64,000 bases of DNA, from assembly GCA_024408655.1 (NCBI GenBank), contig JAKSUV010000001.1, positions 211,436-275,435 on the forward strand, in the 5' to 3' direction. Under the pieces are notes generated by a model that made no database searches, was not told the origin of the DNA, and was given only the letters and a program-made list of their open reading frames with translations. This document shows, in pieces, positions 54,376-63,634 of this stretch. Made by a program: the position numbers and the translations under genes. Every line of letters begins with the position of its first letter. Positions within the stretch are counted from its first letter, which is position 1. This DNA comes from Bacilli bacterium (GTDB lineage: Bacteria > Bacillota_I > Bacilli_A > RFN20 > CAG-826).

Positions 54376-55962
54376 ATGCGAAAAAACTTTTCGAAACCAG
54401 TTGCTATTGTAAGCGCTTTATTTGTTACCACCTCGTGTAGTCTCTTCGCGCAAAAGACTTTTGATTGGTTTGTTGCTACAAAAAATAATATTCGGATTAA
54501 TTATGTTCTTTTGATTGGTCAAAACGAACACACTGATAGTATTGAAAGAACCCGGTGGACAAGAGAAACTTTCCACACGCGCGATGAGAGCACTGAAATT
54601 AATGGCAACGCCAATTTAGGCGTGCCTAAAAAAGGTTGGATTGCTTTGGAGGGCGGGCAACCTATTCCAGGGAAAATATTGGATGTTTACGAGATTGAAC
54701 ACAGCGAACAAAAATCATTAGCAGGTATTGCCTGGGATCCGATTACTGCCAACAACTCAATGAATACATGGTTATGTAAACACGATACTGACATTAGTAT
54801 CGTTATTTCTAATAACGACTGTATGGCTGAAGGTGCGATGATGGCGTCTAACTGGATTAAAAATTTACCAGTGATTGGTTATGATGCAAACGCTTCAGCG
54901 ATTGAAAGAATTGCCGACCCGAATAACGATAGTTTACAGGGAACAATTGACCAAAACGCTGCTTCGCAAACTGCTACTATGGGCTTATTGGTTAGGAATA
55001 TTCTTGATGATCTTAATAATAAGGATACATCCAGCAACCACAAGATTGGCACGACAGAATATAATCCGGTTTACACATGGAGCGACGAGACACATACAAG
55101 CGGCACTAACGACCGTGGTTTTGGCGGGAAAAACAGTGTTGTAGCTGAAGAAGAAAAAGGATATTATATCAATGGTTTTGATAAAGCCCTGACTTCTTAT
55201 TCTGATGAACCGAAACTTGATGGATTGATTTGCCCTGTGGATAATCCAAATAATCTATATTTAGGTTATTCTCGTATAGAAGGCGAAACAGATCCTTCAA
55301 GTGGTGCTCACGAAATTTTATCAAATAGCTTTGCGATTGATAAAGAAAATGTTAAGGATTACATAAGCGAAGATGGTTCAGCGAAACTACCAGCCGATTT
55401 AGCGTGGGGTAGATTTGTTGAAACAACTAAAAAACCGACGGTACCGTCATACCGAATCTGTATGACCGTTAATAGTTCGTCTGACGTCTTTTTAAATACG
55501 ACGCTTCTTCGTTATATGCAAACCTATGCACCGCAATTAAATCTTAATCTTGATACACCGATTATGGGCAATGGTTCGGATGAAGAGAAAATGTTAAAAG
55601 AAATCGCATCACGTGGTTCTAAATACGACGCTTATTTAATCAATATGTCAACGACGGGTGATGGTATGTCATTTATCACGACAATTGCTCCTCAAGCGGC
55701 CGCTCACGAAGGCAAGGGAAAGGTACCGAAAGATGGATGGGACAATTTTAAAGATCGCCTAGACACACCATTAATTTTCTATAATAAGCAACCAATGACA
55801 TCCGAAGGAAATATTGACTATAATGTGATGAATAATCGTTATTTTAAATATACTTATTATGTTGGTTCAAGTGCTGAACAAGGCGGACAGGCACAAGGCG
55901 ATTTGATTAAAAAATGTCTAAACACCCTTTATGTTAAGGCGGAGAAGGAGAAAATGAGATGA
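54376..55962 (+). CDS. CUT2 sugar ABC transporter substrate-binding lipoprotein 1 (MglB-like)
   Basis: 528 residues. The lipoprotein signal ends in VTTSC (Cys17). Type I periplasmic-binding fold: INYVLLIGQNEHTDS at the start and the MglB-type VISNNDCMAEGAMMA...PVIGYDANASAIE near 150 are visible. It is much larger than usual MglB (about 330-400), with acidic insertions in the second lobe. It binds a sugar, probably xylose or a hexose given adjacent xylAB. It overlaps the second binding protein by ATGA (55959-55962). Confidence 0.85.
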   Translation: MRKNFSKPVAIVSALFVTTSCSLFAQKTFDWFVATKNNIRINYVLLIGQNEHTDSIERTRWTRETFHTRDESTEINGNANLGVPKKGWIALEGGQPIPGKILDVYEIEHSEQKSLAGIAWDPITANNSMNTWLCKHDTDISIVISNNDCMAEGAMMASNWIKNLPVIGYDANASAIERIADPNNDSLQGTIDQNAASQTATMGLLVRNILDDLNNKDTSSNHKIGTTEYNPVYTWSDETHTSGTNDRGFGGKNSVVAEEEKGYYINGFDKALTSYSDEPKLDGLICPVDNPNNLYLGYSRIEGETDPSSGAHEILSNSFAIDKENVKDYISEDGSAKLPADLAWGRFVETTKKPTVPSYRICMTVNSSSDVFLNTTLLRYMQTYAPQLNLNLDTPIMGNGSDEEKMLKEIASRGSKYDAYLINMSTTGDGMSFITTIAPQAAAHEGKGKVPKDGWDNFKDRLDTPLIFYNKQPMTSEGNIDYNVMNNRYFKYTYYVGSSAEQGGQAQGDLIKKCLNTLYVKAEKEKMR

Positions 55963-57800
55963 AACAGAAAGGTCTCTTATTTACTTCATTAAGCATTATC
56001 ACCGCCACTTCGTGCTCTTTATTTGCGAAACATATTTGGCATTGGGATGTTTCAACTAAAGGCAACAACATCAATTATTGTTTATTAATTGGTCAACTTG
56101 ATCATGACGACTCAATGCAACGGACGGGTGGTATTCGTGATAAGTTAGATACTCGTACGGATGAAGCTCATCGCCGCTCCAACAAGAATCTTGAAGATCC
56201 AAAGACTGGTCATTTAACCTTTGGTGGAGATGAATATCAAGTCGAGTTTGAAGGGAAAACCTATACCGCTCCTGAAAAAGAATTTACGATTAATGAATTA
56301 GAACACGCTGAACAAAAATCTTTATCTGGCTCAAATTGGGATCCAATTACTGCGAATGCGACAACGGGAACTTGGATTTCTAAACACGGCAAAAACATTA
56401 CAATGTTTGTTTCAAATAACGATGCGATGAGTGAAGGCGCTCTTAAAGCGTGTAACTGGTATCAAGGGATGCCAATCTTTGGTTATGACGCTAACACATC
56501 AGCGCTTGAACTCGTGAAAGCTGGTCGTATTATGGGATCGGTTGACTCTACTACGTATGGTCAAGCTTTAGCGTCCGCTATCTTAACGCGCAATATCTAC
56601 GAAGCTAATAAAAAAGTATATCCAAGTCCGAATGGTCTAGACACTAACCTCTATAGTCGCGTTGATTGGTTTTATAAAGGCTGGGGTGATCCGCTTGGTA
56701 ATTACAAGTCTCAACTAAATGACAAGTATGACCCAATAAGAGAAGGATTTATTGCCTACGATATGGAAGGAAAGGAAATCAAACCATATTACGGAGAGAC
56801 AAGAGAAGCGAAAGAAAATCGTGTTAGATATCCAAAACTTGATAAAAACGGAAAAGCGATTGAACTTCCTGAGCCAGGAGAATATGGAGAGCAATTTGAA
56901 TTGGCACCTGTCACTGGTCATATGCTTAGCCCGATTAACTATGATGATGCTAGTCATGGTGTACTTTTAAGAAATCGTGCAGTGACAGTTGAAGCAATCA
57001 AGAAAGGCGATGGTTACGAAGACGATTTTGAATCAATTTCGGTACTTGATTTCTTCAAGGAAGATGAAAAAACCGGCGAATGGACCGCCCTAAATTATCC
57101 AGAGATTTATGATAAATTCGAAGGCTATAAAGCGGCAGAAGAAGCGGGACATAACCCAATTAAATTTAGTGAAAAAGATGCCTTATCATCATTATATACA
57201 TGGCAATCTTGGGGCATTGGCTCGGATCCATATTTTAAAACTAATCTAAATCTTCATTTTAATACCGTGTTCGGTGGAAGAGATGCGCTAGGTAATCCAG
57301 CGCCAAGTGACTATGAAAAACTTCACCCAGATACAGGCCGGATGTTTAACCTTACCATTTCTCCATCTGAAGGCGATGGTAATGACGAGGCTCGATTACT
57401 TAACTCTTTAGGTTCAGCGCTTTCCATCGGACCGGCTAAAGCCCCGAAAGCGTATTTAATTAACGTAATTCGTCAACCTAACGCACCTGAGTATGTGAAG
57501 AAGTTTGAGACTGCTCCTGGCTGGGATATTAAACCTCATGATAATTGGAATGAACGGAGTGGCATTCCCATTATCTTCTGGAACCGTCGTCCTGGGAACG
57601 AAAATGCAGTTCCATTTGGTCAAGATAAAGATGATCCAAACTATCTCTTTATGAAAGATAATAAGTATTTTAAATATGTTTATTATGTTGGCTTTGACCC
57701 AGAACAAGGTGGGAAATTACAAGGTTCACTCATTGTTGATTGGTTAAACCGTAAATACATTGTTGAAGAAGGAGAAGGAACACCCGTATCGGAGGAGTAA
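55959..57800 (+). CDS. CUT2 sugar ABC transporter substrate-binding lipoprotein 2 (MglB-like)
   Basis: 613 residues, paralogue of the preceding protein. Signal peptide with ATSC lipobox (Cys18). Matching landmarks: INYCLLIGQLDHDDSMQRT, EHAEQKSLSGSNWDPITANA, VSNNDAMSEGALKACNWYQGMPIFGYDANTSALE and the closing KYVYYVGFDPEQGGKLQGS. An extra acidic stretch (about 260-420) explains the greater size. Two tandem, diverged receptors for one permease suggest two sugars or two affinities. The gene is followed after 6 bases by the ATPase gene. Confidence 0.85.
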   Translation: MKQKGLLFTSLSIITATSCSLFAKHIWHWDVSTKGNNINYCLLIGQLDHDDSMQRTGGIRDKLDTRTDEAHRRSNKNLEDPKTGHLTFGGDEYQVEFEGKTYTAPEKEFTINELEHAEQKSLSGSNWDPITANATTGTWISKHGKNITMFVSNNDAMSEGALKACNWYQGMPIFGYDANTSALELVKAGRIMGSVDSTTYGQALASAILTRNIYEANKKVYPSPNGLDTNLYSRVDWFYKGWGDPLGNYKSQLNDKYDPIREGFIAYDMEGKEIKPYYGETREAKENRVRYPKLDKNGKAIELPEPGEYGEQFELAPVTGHMLSPINYDDASHGVLLRNRAVTVEAIKKGDGYEDDFESISVLDFFKEDEKTGEWTALNYPEIYDKFEGYKAAEEAGHNPIKFSEKDALSSLYTWQSWGIGSDPYFKTNLNLHFNTVFGGRDALGNPAPSDYEKLHPDTGRMFNLTISPSEGDGNDEARLLNSLGSALSIGPAKAPKAYLINVIRQPNAPEYVKKFETAPGWDIKPHDNWNERSGIPIIFWNRRPGNENAVPFGQDKDDPNYLFMKDNKYFKYVYYVGFDPEQGGKLQGSLIVDWLNRKYIVEEGEGTPVSEE

Positions 57801-57806
57801 AGCAAT

Positions 57807-59315
57807 ATGGCAGATGAAAAGAAAAGCGATTATATCCTAGAGATTGTTCACTTATCAAAGTCATTTGGTAAAAACCAAGTCTTAAAAGAAGTGAACGTGC
57901 GGATTAAACATGGTACGGTCATGGGCTTGATGGGCGAAAATGGTGCAGGTAAATCCACTATGATGAAATGTCTTTTTGGGATGTATGCACGTGACACTGG
58001 TACCATTCGTTTAGATGGAAAAGCGGTGGACTTTAAATCGAGTCGCGAGGCCCTAGAAAATGGAGTTGCGATGGTGCACCAAGAATTAAACCAATGTTTA
58101 AACCGGACCATCCAAGATAATATGTTTTTAGGTCGCTACTACACAAGTTATGGTGTGATTAACGAAAAGTCGATGTATAAGAAATGTCTTGAGATGTTCC
58201 ATCGGCTTGATATGAACTTTAACCCCAAGACCCCAATTGCCTCCTTAAGCGTTTCCCAACGCCAAATGGTGGAAATTGCGAAAGCCGTTTCTTATAACGC
58301 GAAAGTCATCGTGCTCGATGAACCAACTTCATCCTTATCCGAAGTCGAAACTAAAAAACTCTTTAAGATTATCCGTTCCTTAAAGAAACAAGGTATTAGT
58401 TTTGTCTTTATCTCTCATAAGATGAACGAAATCTTTGAGATTTGCGATAACATTGTTGTTCTTCGTGATGGAGAAGTGACACTTGATAAACCAATCCCGG
58501 ATACGAACTTAGACGAAATCGTCCAAGCCATGATTGGTCGGAGTTTATCGAGTCGCTTCCCGCCTCTTACTAATAAACCGGGTGATGTAGTCTTAAGCGT
58601 GACCGCACTCGAAACTAAATATCGCCCTCATTTAACCGATATCGATTTTAATTTACGGAAAGGGGAAATCCTGGGTATTTATGGTCTAGTTGGTGCGGGC
58701 CGGAGTGAATTACTTGAATGTTTATTCGGATGCCGGACGGTAAGTCAAGGCGCGATTCGCTATAAAGGTAAACGGGTCTTATTTACTTCGCCACAAGAAG
58801 CGATGAAACATAACTTTGCGTTTGTGACTGAAGAAAGAAAAGTTTCTGGTATGTTCCCGAACGCCTCCTTAACCTTTAATACTTGTATTACTAACCTTAA
58901 TAAATATAAAGCGAAGTTTGCCTTAGTGAACAGTAAGATGAATAAGGCAACCGACCGTCAAATTAAACAAATGCACGTGAAGTGTAATAACCGCGATGAT
59001 AAGATTATGGCCTTATCTGGTGGTAACCAACAAAAGGTTATCGTCGCAAAGTGGCTAGAAAGATCACCCGACGTGTTCTTAATGGATGAACCAACCCGTG
59101 GTATTGATATCATGGCCAAATACCAAATCTATCAATTAATGATTGATCTAGCGAAGCAAGGTAAATCAATCATCATGGTGAGTAGTGAAATGCCCGAGAT
59201 CTTAGGCGTCACTAACCGGATTGTGGTGATGAGTAACTACCACATTGCTGGTGAATTAGAAACGAAAACCGCTACACAAGAGCAGATTATGCGTCTTTGT
59301 GCGAAATATCTATAA
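57807..59315 (+). CDS. mglA: Sugar ABC transporter ATP-binding protein (MglA/RbsA type)
   Basis: 502 residues, two ABC domains in one chain as in CUT2 transporters. Domain 1: Walker A GENGAGKSTMMKCLFG (near 42), signature-like LSVSQRQMVEIAKAV, Walker B VIVLDEPTSSLSE. Domain 2 (from about 265): degenerate Walker A GLVGAGRSELLECLFG, signature LSGGNQQKVIVAKWL, VFLMDEPTRGIDI. This asymmetry is normal for MglA/RbsA/XylG. GGAGG lies just upstream. It energises uptake through the permease encoded next. Confidence 0.93.
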   Translation: MADEKKSDYILEIVHLSKSFGKNQVLKEVNVRIKHGTVMGLMGENGAGKSTMMKCLFGMYARDTGTIRLDGKAVDFKSSREALENGVAMVHQELNQCLNRTIQDNMFLGRYYTSYGVINEKSMYKKCLEMFHRLDMNFNPKTPIASLSVSQRQMVEIAKAVSYNAKVIVLDEPTSSLSEVETKKLFKIIRSLKKQGISFVFISHKMNEIFEICDNIVVLRDGEVTLDKPIPDTNLDEIVQAMIGRSLSSRFPPLTNKPGDVVLSVTALETKYRPHLTDIDFNLRKGEILGIYGLVGAGRSELLECLFGCRTVSQGAIRYKGKRVLFTSPQEAMKHNFAFVTEERKVSGMFPNASLTFNTCITNLNKYKAKFALVNSKMNKATDRQIKQMHVKCNNRDDKIMALSGGNQQKVIVAKWLERSPDVFLMDEPTRGIDIMAKYQIYQLMIDLAKQGKSIIMVSSEMPEILGVTNRIVVMSNYHIAGELETKTATQEQIMRLCAKYL

Positions 59316-59332
59316 TTTAAAGGAGAATAGTT

Positions 59333-61294
59333 ATGGCAGCGAAAAAGAAAAAAGTTAGTAAGCCCGTCATGGAGAAAGTGACAGCAGCGCCAAAACCAGT
59401 GGTGAACGCTGAAGTCGCCTCTTACGTGAGTAAGAACGCTCGGTATGTCGCCGAAATTATGAAGTGGCGTAAAACCGACATTATGGAGGCGTTTAAGATC
59501 GAAGGCCAAATCGCCGCGCTTAAGCATGATGCGAGTAAAGTAGAGCAAGTTAAGGAATTAACAGCGGCTTTACATAAAGCCTATGCGGATGCGAAAGTAA
59601 GTCGAAACGAGATCAAGAAAATCGTGAAGGACGCCATCGCACATAAGTATTATGATTTAAAGACTTGTTTTTCCTACGAGCAAATTAAGTATAGCGTTTA
59701 TCTTGACCGCTTAAACGTGTTACGGGAAAACGGTGAAAACAAAGTGATTGCTCTCCGGAGTGAAATTCGTGATATCTTACTTAATTCCCAAATTGATAAG
59801 GAAACGAAGAAATCACTGATTGCCACTAACCGTAAACAATTAGAAGCCGCGAAAAAGATTGCGAAGAAAAACCACGAAGAAGTTGCACGCATTGTCCGTC
59901 AAGCGATGAGAGCGAGTCGCGAAGATTTCGCTAATTACTTTAAGATTGTCAAAGCCGAAAAGGCCACGAACATCATGGAAGCGAAGAAGTTCTACCGTGA
60001 TATGTGTAACACCTTAGCGAATAACCACGAAGCGCGGTTAAAGAAACTTAGAGAAAAGACCGGTGTCGACAAGAAAGAAAAGGCGATTGACTTACGCGCT
60101 GAAAACGTTGCCCACGCGAGCCGAATTAACGAAGCGAAAGTGGCGTACCGTGAAGCTAGTGACACCGCTAAACAATATAAATATAACGTGTTTATGAATA
60201 AATACGGTTATACGGGCAAAGTGAAAAACGATCATCACCCCATCGGTGAATGGTTACAGTTTAAATATGAACACTACATCGCGAACTTTAACCTCATGAA
60301 CTGGTTATTAAAGAATGCGCTTTATGTCATTATCATTCTTGTGTTTGCAATTATCGCTTGCTTACCCGCCGCACGTGAAGGTGATGGTTTATTATCACCT
60401 GGTTCAATCTTAACCGCTTTAGTTCAGGTGGCGCCAAAGATCTTCTTCGCCCTCGGCGTTGGTGGTCTAATCTTACTTGGTGGTACTGACTTAAGTATTG
60501 GTCGATTAACCGGTGTTGGTGTTTCCTTCACCTTAATGATCTTAACCGCGAAAGTTGGTGGTTACCCCGATAATAACCAAATCGTTTGGTTTAACTTAAC
60601 GGGTGCGGCTCCGGCTGTCAAAATTTTATTAGCCTTATTTATCTCGATTCTCTTCTGTACCTTATTTACGACCTTCGCTGGTTTCTTTACCGCGAAGTTT
60701 AAAATGCACCCCTTTATTTCAACCTTAGCGGTGCAATTAATCTCTTATGGTTTATTCCAATTATTCTGGAGCGCAACGAGTAGCTTTACTCCTGACGAGA
60801 ACATTATTGAGGGGCTCCGAGGTCCACAGTCGATCTTGCTGGTGGTATACGCGATTATCGCAATCCTCGTGGTGTGGTTTATCTGGAACAAAACACGATT
60901 TGGTAAACATATCTACGCGGTTGGTGGTAACCAAGAAGCTGCGACCGTTTCTGGTATTAACCCCTTCACGATTACGCTTCTTGCCTTCGTGATGGCGGGT
61001 ATCTTATACGGCTTTGGTGGCTTTGTCCAAGCAGTTCAAACTGGTACTGGTAACTTTAACTCAGGTTATGGAACTGAGACCGACGCGATTGCCGCGTGCG
61101 TTATCGGTGGTATCTCCTTTAGCGGTGGTGTTGGTAAAGTTTCAGGTGCCGTCATTGGTGCGTTAATCTTGGGCTTCTTAACTCACGCCTTTGGTTATAT
61201 CGGTGTTGACTCGAACTTACAATTACTCATTAAAGGTATCATTATCTTAGTCGCGGTTGCTCTTGACTGTGTCAAGTATCTCCGGAAGAAGTAA
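59333..61294 (+). CDS. Sugar ABC transporter permease (MglC/RbsC type) with long N-terminal coiled coil
   Basis: 653 residues; family members are usually about 330. The permease proper begins near residue 320 (LLKNALYVIIILVFAIIACLPA) and carries the BPD_transp_2 signature GGLILLGGTDLSIGRLTGVG near 378. The first 310 residues are soluble and highly charged, rich in K/E/A/R helices, likely cytoplasmic coiled coil. AGGAG precedes ATG 59333, and the extension is continuous with good codon use, so it is not a start-site error. It may tether or regulate the ATPase or a cytoskeletal partner. Last gene of the operon. Confidence 0.9.
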   Translation: MAAKKKKVSKPVMEKVTAAPKPVVNAEVASYVSKNARYVAEIMKWRKTDIMEAFKIEGQIAALKHDASKVEQVKELTAALHKAYADAKVSRNEIKKIVKDAIAHKYYDLKTCFSYEQIKYSVYLDRLNVLRENGENKVIALRSEIRDILLNSQIDKETKKSLIATNRKQLEAAKKIAKKNHEEVARIVRQAMRASREDFANYFKIVKAEKATNIMEAKKFYRDMCNTLANNHEARLKKLREKTGVDKKEKAIDLRAENVAHASRINEAKVAYREASDTAKQYKYNVFMNKYGYTGKVKNDHHPIGEWLQFKYEHYIANFNLMNWLLKNALYVIIILVFAIIACLPAAREGDGLLSPGSILTALVQVAPKIFFALGVGGLILLGGTDLSIGRLTGVGVSFTLMILTAKVGGYPDNNQIVWFNLTGAAPAVKILLALFISILFCTLFTTFAGFFTAKFKMHPFISTLAVQLISYGLFQLFWSATSSFTPDENIIEGLRGPQSILLVVYAIIAILVVWFIWNKTRFGKHIYAVGGNQEAATVSGINPFTITLLAFVMAGILYGFGGFVQAVQTGTGNFNSGYGTETDAIAACVIGGISFSGGVGKVSGAVIGALILGFLTHAFGYIGVDSNLQLLIKGIIILVAVALDCVKYLRKK

Positions 61295-61311
61295 TTAATC
61301 ATTTAAAAAGA

Positions 61312-61340
61312 AAAGAAGTGGGGCTCCCACTTCTTTTTTT
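61312..61340. terminator. Strong bidirectional terminator
   Basis: AAAGAAGTGGG (61312-61322) pairs with CCCACTTCTTT (61326-61336) around a three-base loop, then T residues. It separates the convergent permease and PlsX-like genes. Confidence 0.92.
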
Positions 61341-62259
61341 ATAATGTTTCAAGCTTATTGGCAAGATCTAGACTCACCGTGACACCTTGTTTAATGGTGC
61401 CGATGTCAATCATTACAATGTTAATCGGATAACCAAGTAGGACATTACCACCACTGGTGAGTTTTTGATCAATCTCGAAATGGAATGAACGTAAGACATT
61501 TTTAAACATTGGATAAGAGAAAAGACGAATCCCGACACTCGATTTCACTTGGTCTTGGATATATTCATCGTAGATTGAAATACCATGGTTAATACCGGAA
61601 ATAATGCCTAAAAATTCTCTTGGGTGACCTAGAACAATATCGGTATCACATTTTAAGAGATTTTGTCCTTCGATTTCACCCCGGTAGTTTTTATTGTTCT
61701 TAAATAAAGTGCGAAGCGGATTATCGTAATGCTCACTATAAGTTAATAACTTAAATTCGGGATTTTCTTTATGGAAGCTCTTCTTCATATATTGGCTCAT
61801 GAGCGCAAGATAGTTTTGGTAATCTTTATTCGTAGGCGTGTCGTTATAACCTAAATCACCAATACAAGTGACCCGGTGGGTTTTATAATTAGCGAAAGTT
61901 GCAATAATTAACGGTGAAGTAACGGTGGGCTTTAAGAACTTTTTCACCGCGCTTACCACGGCTGGTTTATCAGTGTAGGTAACAAAGCCCGTAAAGTCTT
62001 TATCTTCATCAAGAAGCGTTAAGGCAAAAGCGAGAGAACGGTCTTTAATTTGAGCGTATTTCTTATCGGTCTTTTTCGCAAAGAGCGAAAAGGAATAAAT
62101 ATTTACTTGCCTATGATCTTTAATGGTTAATAAATCACTTTGTTCACCAATAATGGTGATAATCGCGTTCTTGTTTTTATTTAAGAAAATCTTAATGCCT
62201 TGGACCGCGGCTTTGGTATCACGACCTAAGGGGACTAAATCAATTAGTATTTTACTCAT
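61339..62259 (-). CDS. PlsX-like (phosphate acyltransferase fold) protein, divergent
   Basis: 306 residues. The order of motifs recalls PlsX, which makes acyl-phosphate from acyl-ACP: ILIDLVPLGRDTKAAVQGI at the start (PlsX: AVDAMGGDxxPxxxxxG), FTGFVTYTDKPAVVSAVKKFL near 88 and NYRGEIEGQNLLKCDTDIVLGHPREFLGII near 195 (PlsX: FxGNIEGRDL...DVVVxDGFTGNV). The aspartate and glycine-rich signatures are eroded, so it may be a diverged paralogue or have another substrate. The ATG lies 6 bases after its -10 with no ribosome-binding site. Confidence 0.55.
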   Translation of the reverse strand: MSKILIDLVPLGRDTKAAVQGIKIFLNKNKNAIITIIGEQSDLLTIKDHRQVNIYSFSLFAKKTDKKYAQIKDRSLAFALTLLDEDKDFTGFVTYTDKPAVVSAVKKFLKPTVTSPLIIATFANYKTHRVTCIGDLGYNDTPTNKDYQNYLALMSQYMKKSFHKENPEFKLLTYSEHYDNPLRTLFKNNKNYRGEIEGQNLLKCDTDIVLGHPREFLGIISGINHGISIYDEYIQDQVKSSVGIRLFSYPMFKNVLRSFHFEIDQKLTSGGNVLLGYPINIVMIDIGTIKQGVTVSLDLANKLETL

Positions 62260-62265
62260 GTGTTT

Positions 62266-62275
62266 ATTATATAAT
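62266..62275. promoter_or_regulatory. Symmetric bidirectional -10 element
   Basis: ATTATATAAT is a perfect 10-bp palindrome. It contains TATAAT on the plus strand (62270-62275), 6 bases before ATG 62282, and TATAAT on the minus strand (62271-62266), 6 bases before ATG 62259. No clear -35 was found for either direction. Confidence 0.6.
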
Positions 62276-62281
62276 TAAAGC

Positions 62282-62842
62282 ATGCTAAAGCATAAAAAGA
62301 TTTTATCTAGCTTACTAGTGTTACCATTTTTCATGCTTTTTTCATGTACGAAGGCTAAAGAAGATTATCCCGTACATCGTTATAGTCAAGAACCTGAAAA
62401 AGTTAATGAACATTTAGTGGTTACTGGTGAATTAAGTAAAAAAGAATATGACTCCACTAAAGAAGAGACGCTCAGCTTAGATGGTTTAACAATTTCGATT
62501 GATGGTCAAGTCACTACTGATCGTAAGGGCGATAAAGAGTCAGCCTTACAAGGTGGTTTCTTTGTATGCGAACGAGAAGATCTCCCTACCAATTCAATTG
62601 TTCATCTTGATTCTAAAGCCGGTACAAATGTTGAGAAGATGGATTTCTCTTTCTATATTGGAGCGGCTATCAAAAATGAAATATATGTTTCGCGAGTTTT
62701 TACGGTAACAATTAAAAATCCTAACGCTATCAAACCATGGGTTTGGTATACCGTAACCGCGGTAGTAGTGTTTGGCGTTGTTGGTATGGTAATGTTTACT
62801 CGTTACCGTAAAGGAAAGCGTAACGAGAACATTACTAAATAA
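62282..62842 (+). CDS. Uncharacterised lipoprotein with C-terminal membrane helix
   Basis: 186 residues. The signal peptide ends in FMLFSC (Cys20). A short soluble extracellular domain (about 21-145) follows, then one hydrophobic helix near 152-172 (WYTVTAVVVFGVVGMVMF) and a basic tail (RYRKGKRN), giving attachment at both ends. Family not recognised. Predicted leaderless from the palindromic -10 shared with the PlsX-like gene. It ends one base before the convergent PAP2-type gene. Confidence 0.72.
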   Translation: MLKHKKILSSLLVLPFFMLFSCTKAKEDYPVHRYSQEPEKVNEHLVVTGELSKKEYDSTKEETLSLDGLTISIDGQVTTDRKGDKESALQGGFFVCEREDLPTNSIVHLDSKAGTNVEKMDFSFYIGAAIKNEIYVSRVFTVTIKNPNAIKPWVWYTVTAVVVFGVVGMVMFTRYRKGKRNENITK

Positions 62843-63604
62843 TTAAGCTTTTGCCTTCTTAGTCTTATTAGCGTGTTTTTCTAATATCTTTTTACCTGGA
62901 TCAATAAACTTAACGATGAAATAAACGATAATTGAGATTGCTAATCCTGAAGGGATATCAATAAATAAGTGTTGTTTAGTGAATACAGTAGATAGACAAA
63001 TAAAGAATACCGCTATAAGTGAATAGATTCTAAACGCTAAAGATACTTCTTTTCTTCTAGCCACGCCTAGATACATGTATAGACTAATTAAGCAATGAAA
63101 CGAGGGGAATAGATTCATAGCTTGATGGTTCCCATCACTAGAATAAACAACAAGTAGTAATTTACTTAGGAAGTCGCCATTTTTTTCAAGTATTTCAATT
63201 TGAGGAGTATGATCCATAGTTGTAGGTAGAGCCGTTAGAATTACAAAACCAATTAAAAGCGCAGATGTGTAACCAATGCAGAAGTTAATAAAATTATCTT
63301 TCTTAGTTAAAGATACCGCTGCTGGTCCAAATATCCAAAAGACATAGGAAAAGACATAGACAACCACAAATCCTGGGATAAAGGGAATATAGTCATCAAA
63401 TGGGACATAAGGGACCCATGGAGTTACTCCACCCGCCTTAGCGATTACATCGGCTAAACGATAAATCGCATATTGTAAGCCCATTAAAACGATGCCAGCT
63501 ACCCAACCATACCAAGGTATAGATTTAATTATTTCCCAGCGTCTTTTGAAAAATGCTTTGATTTTTCCTTCACTCTTCTTTGAAGGTTCCTTCTTAGCGT
63601 TCAT
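62843..63604 (-). CDS. PAP2-type membrane protein (inositol phosphotransferase-like)
   Basis: 253 residues with about six hydrophobic helices and a basic C-terminus (KKILEKHANKTKKAKA). The PAP2 active-site remnants FPSFHCLIS (PSxH, near 166) and FTKQHLFIDIPSG (HxxxD, near 209) are both intact, unlike the PAP2 protein at 33708. These resemble bacterial PAP2 proteins related to inositol phosphorylceramide synthase. Probably a lipid phosphatase or phosphotransferase. TATCAT on the minus strand ends 7 bases before the ATG at 63604 and no ribosome-binding site is seen. Confidence 0.8.
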   Translation of the reverse strand: MNAKKEPSKKSEGKIKAFFKRRWEIIKSIPWYGWVAGIVLMGLQYAIYRLADVIAKAGGVTPWVPYVPFDDYIPFIPGFVVVYVFSYVFWIFGPAAVSLTKKDNFINFCIGYTSALLIGFVILTALPTTMDHTPQIEILEKNGDFLSKLLLVVYSSDGNHQAMNLFPSFHCLISLYMYLGVARRKEVSLAFRIYSLIAVFFICLSTVFTKQHLFIDIPSGLAISIIVYFIVKFIDPGKKILEKHANKTKKAKA

Positions 63605-63634
63605 ATCTAATATGATACTTTCTAATTCATTTTA

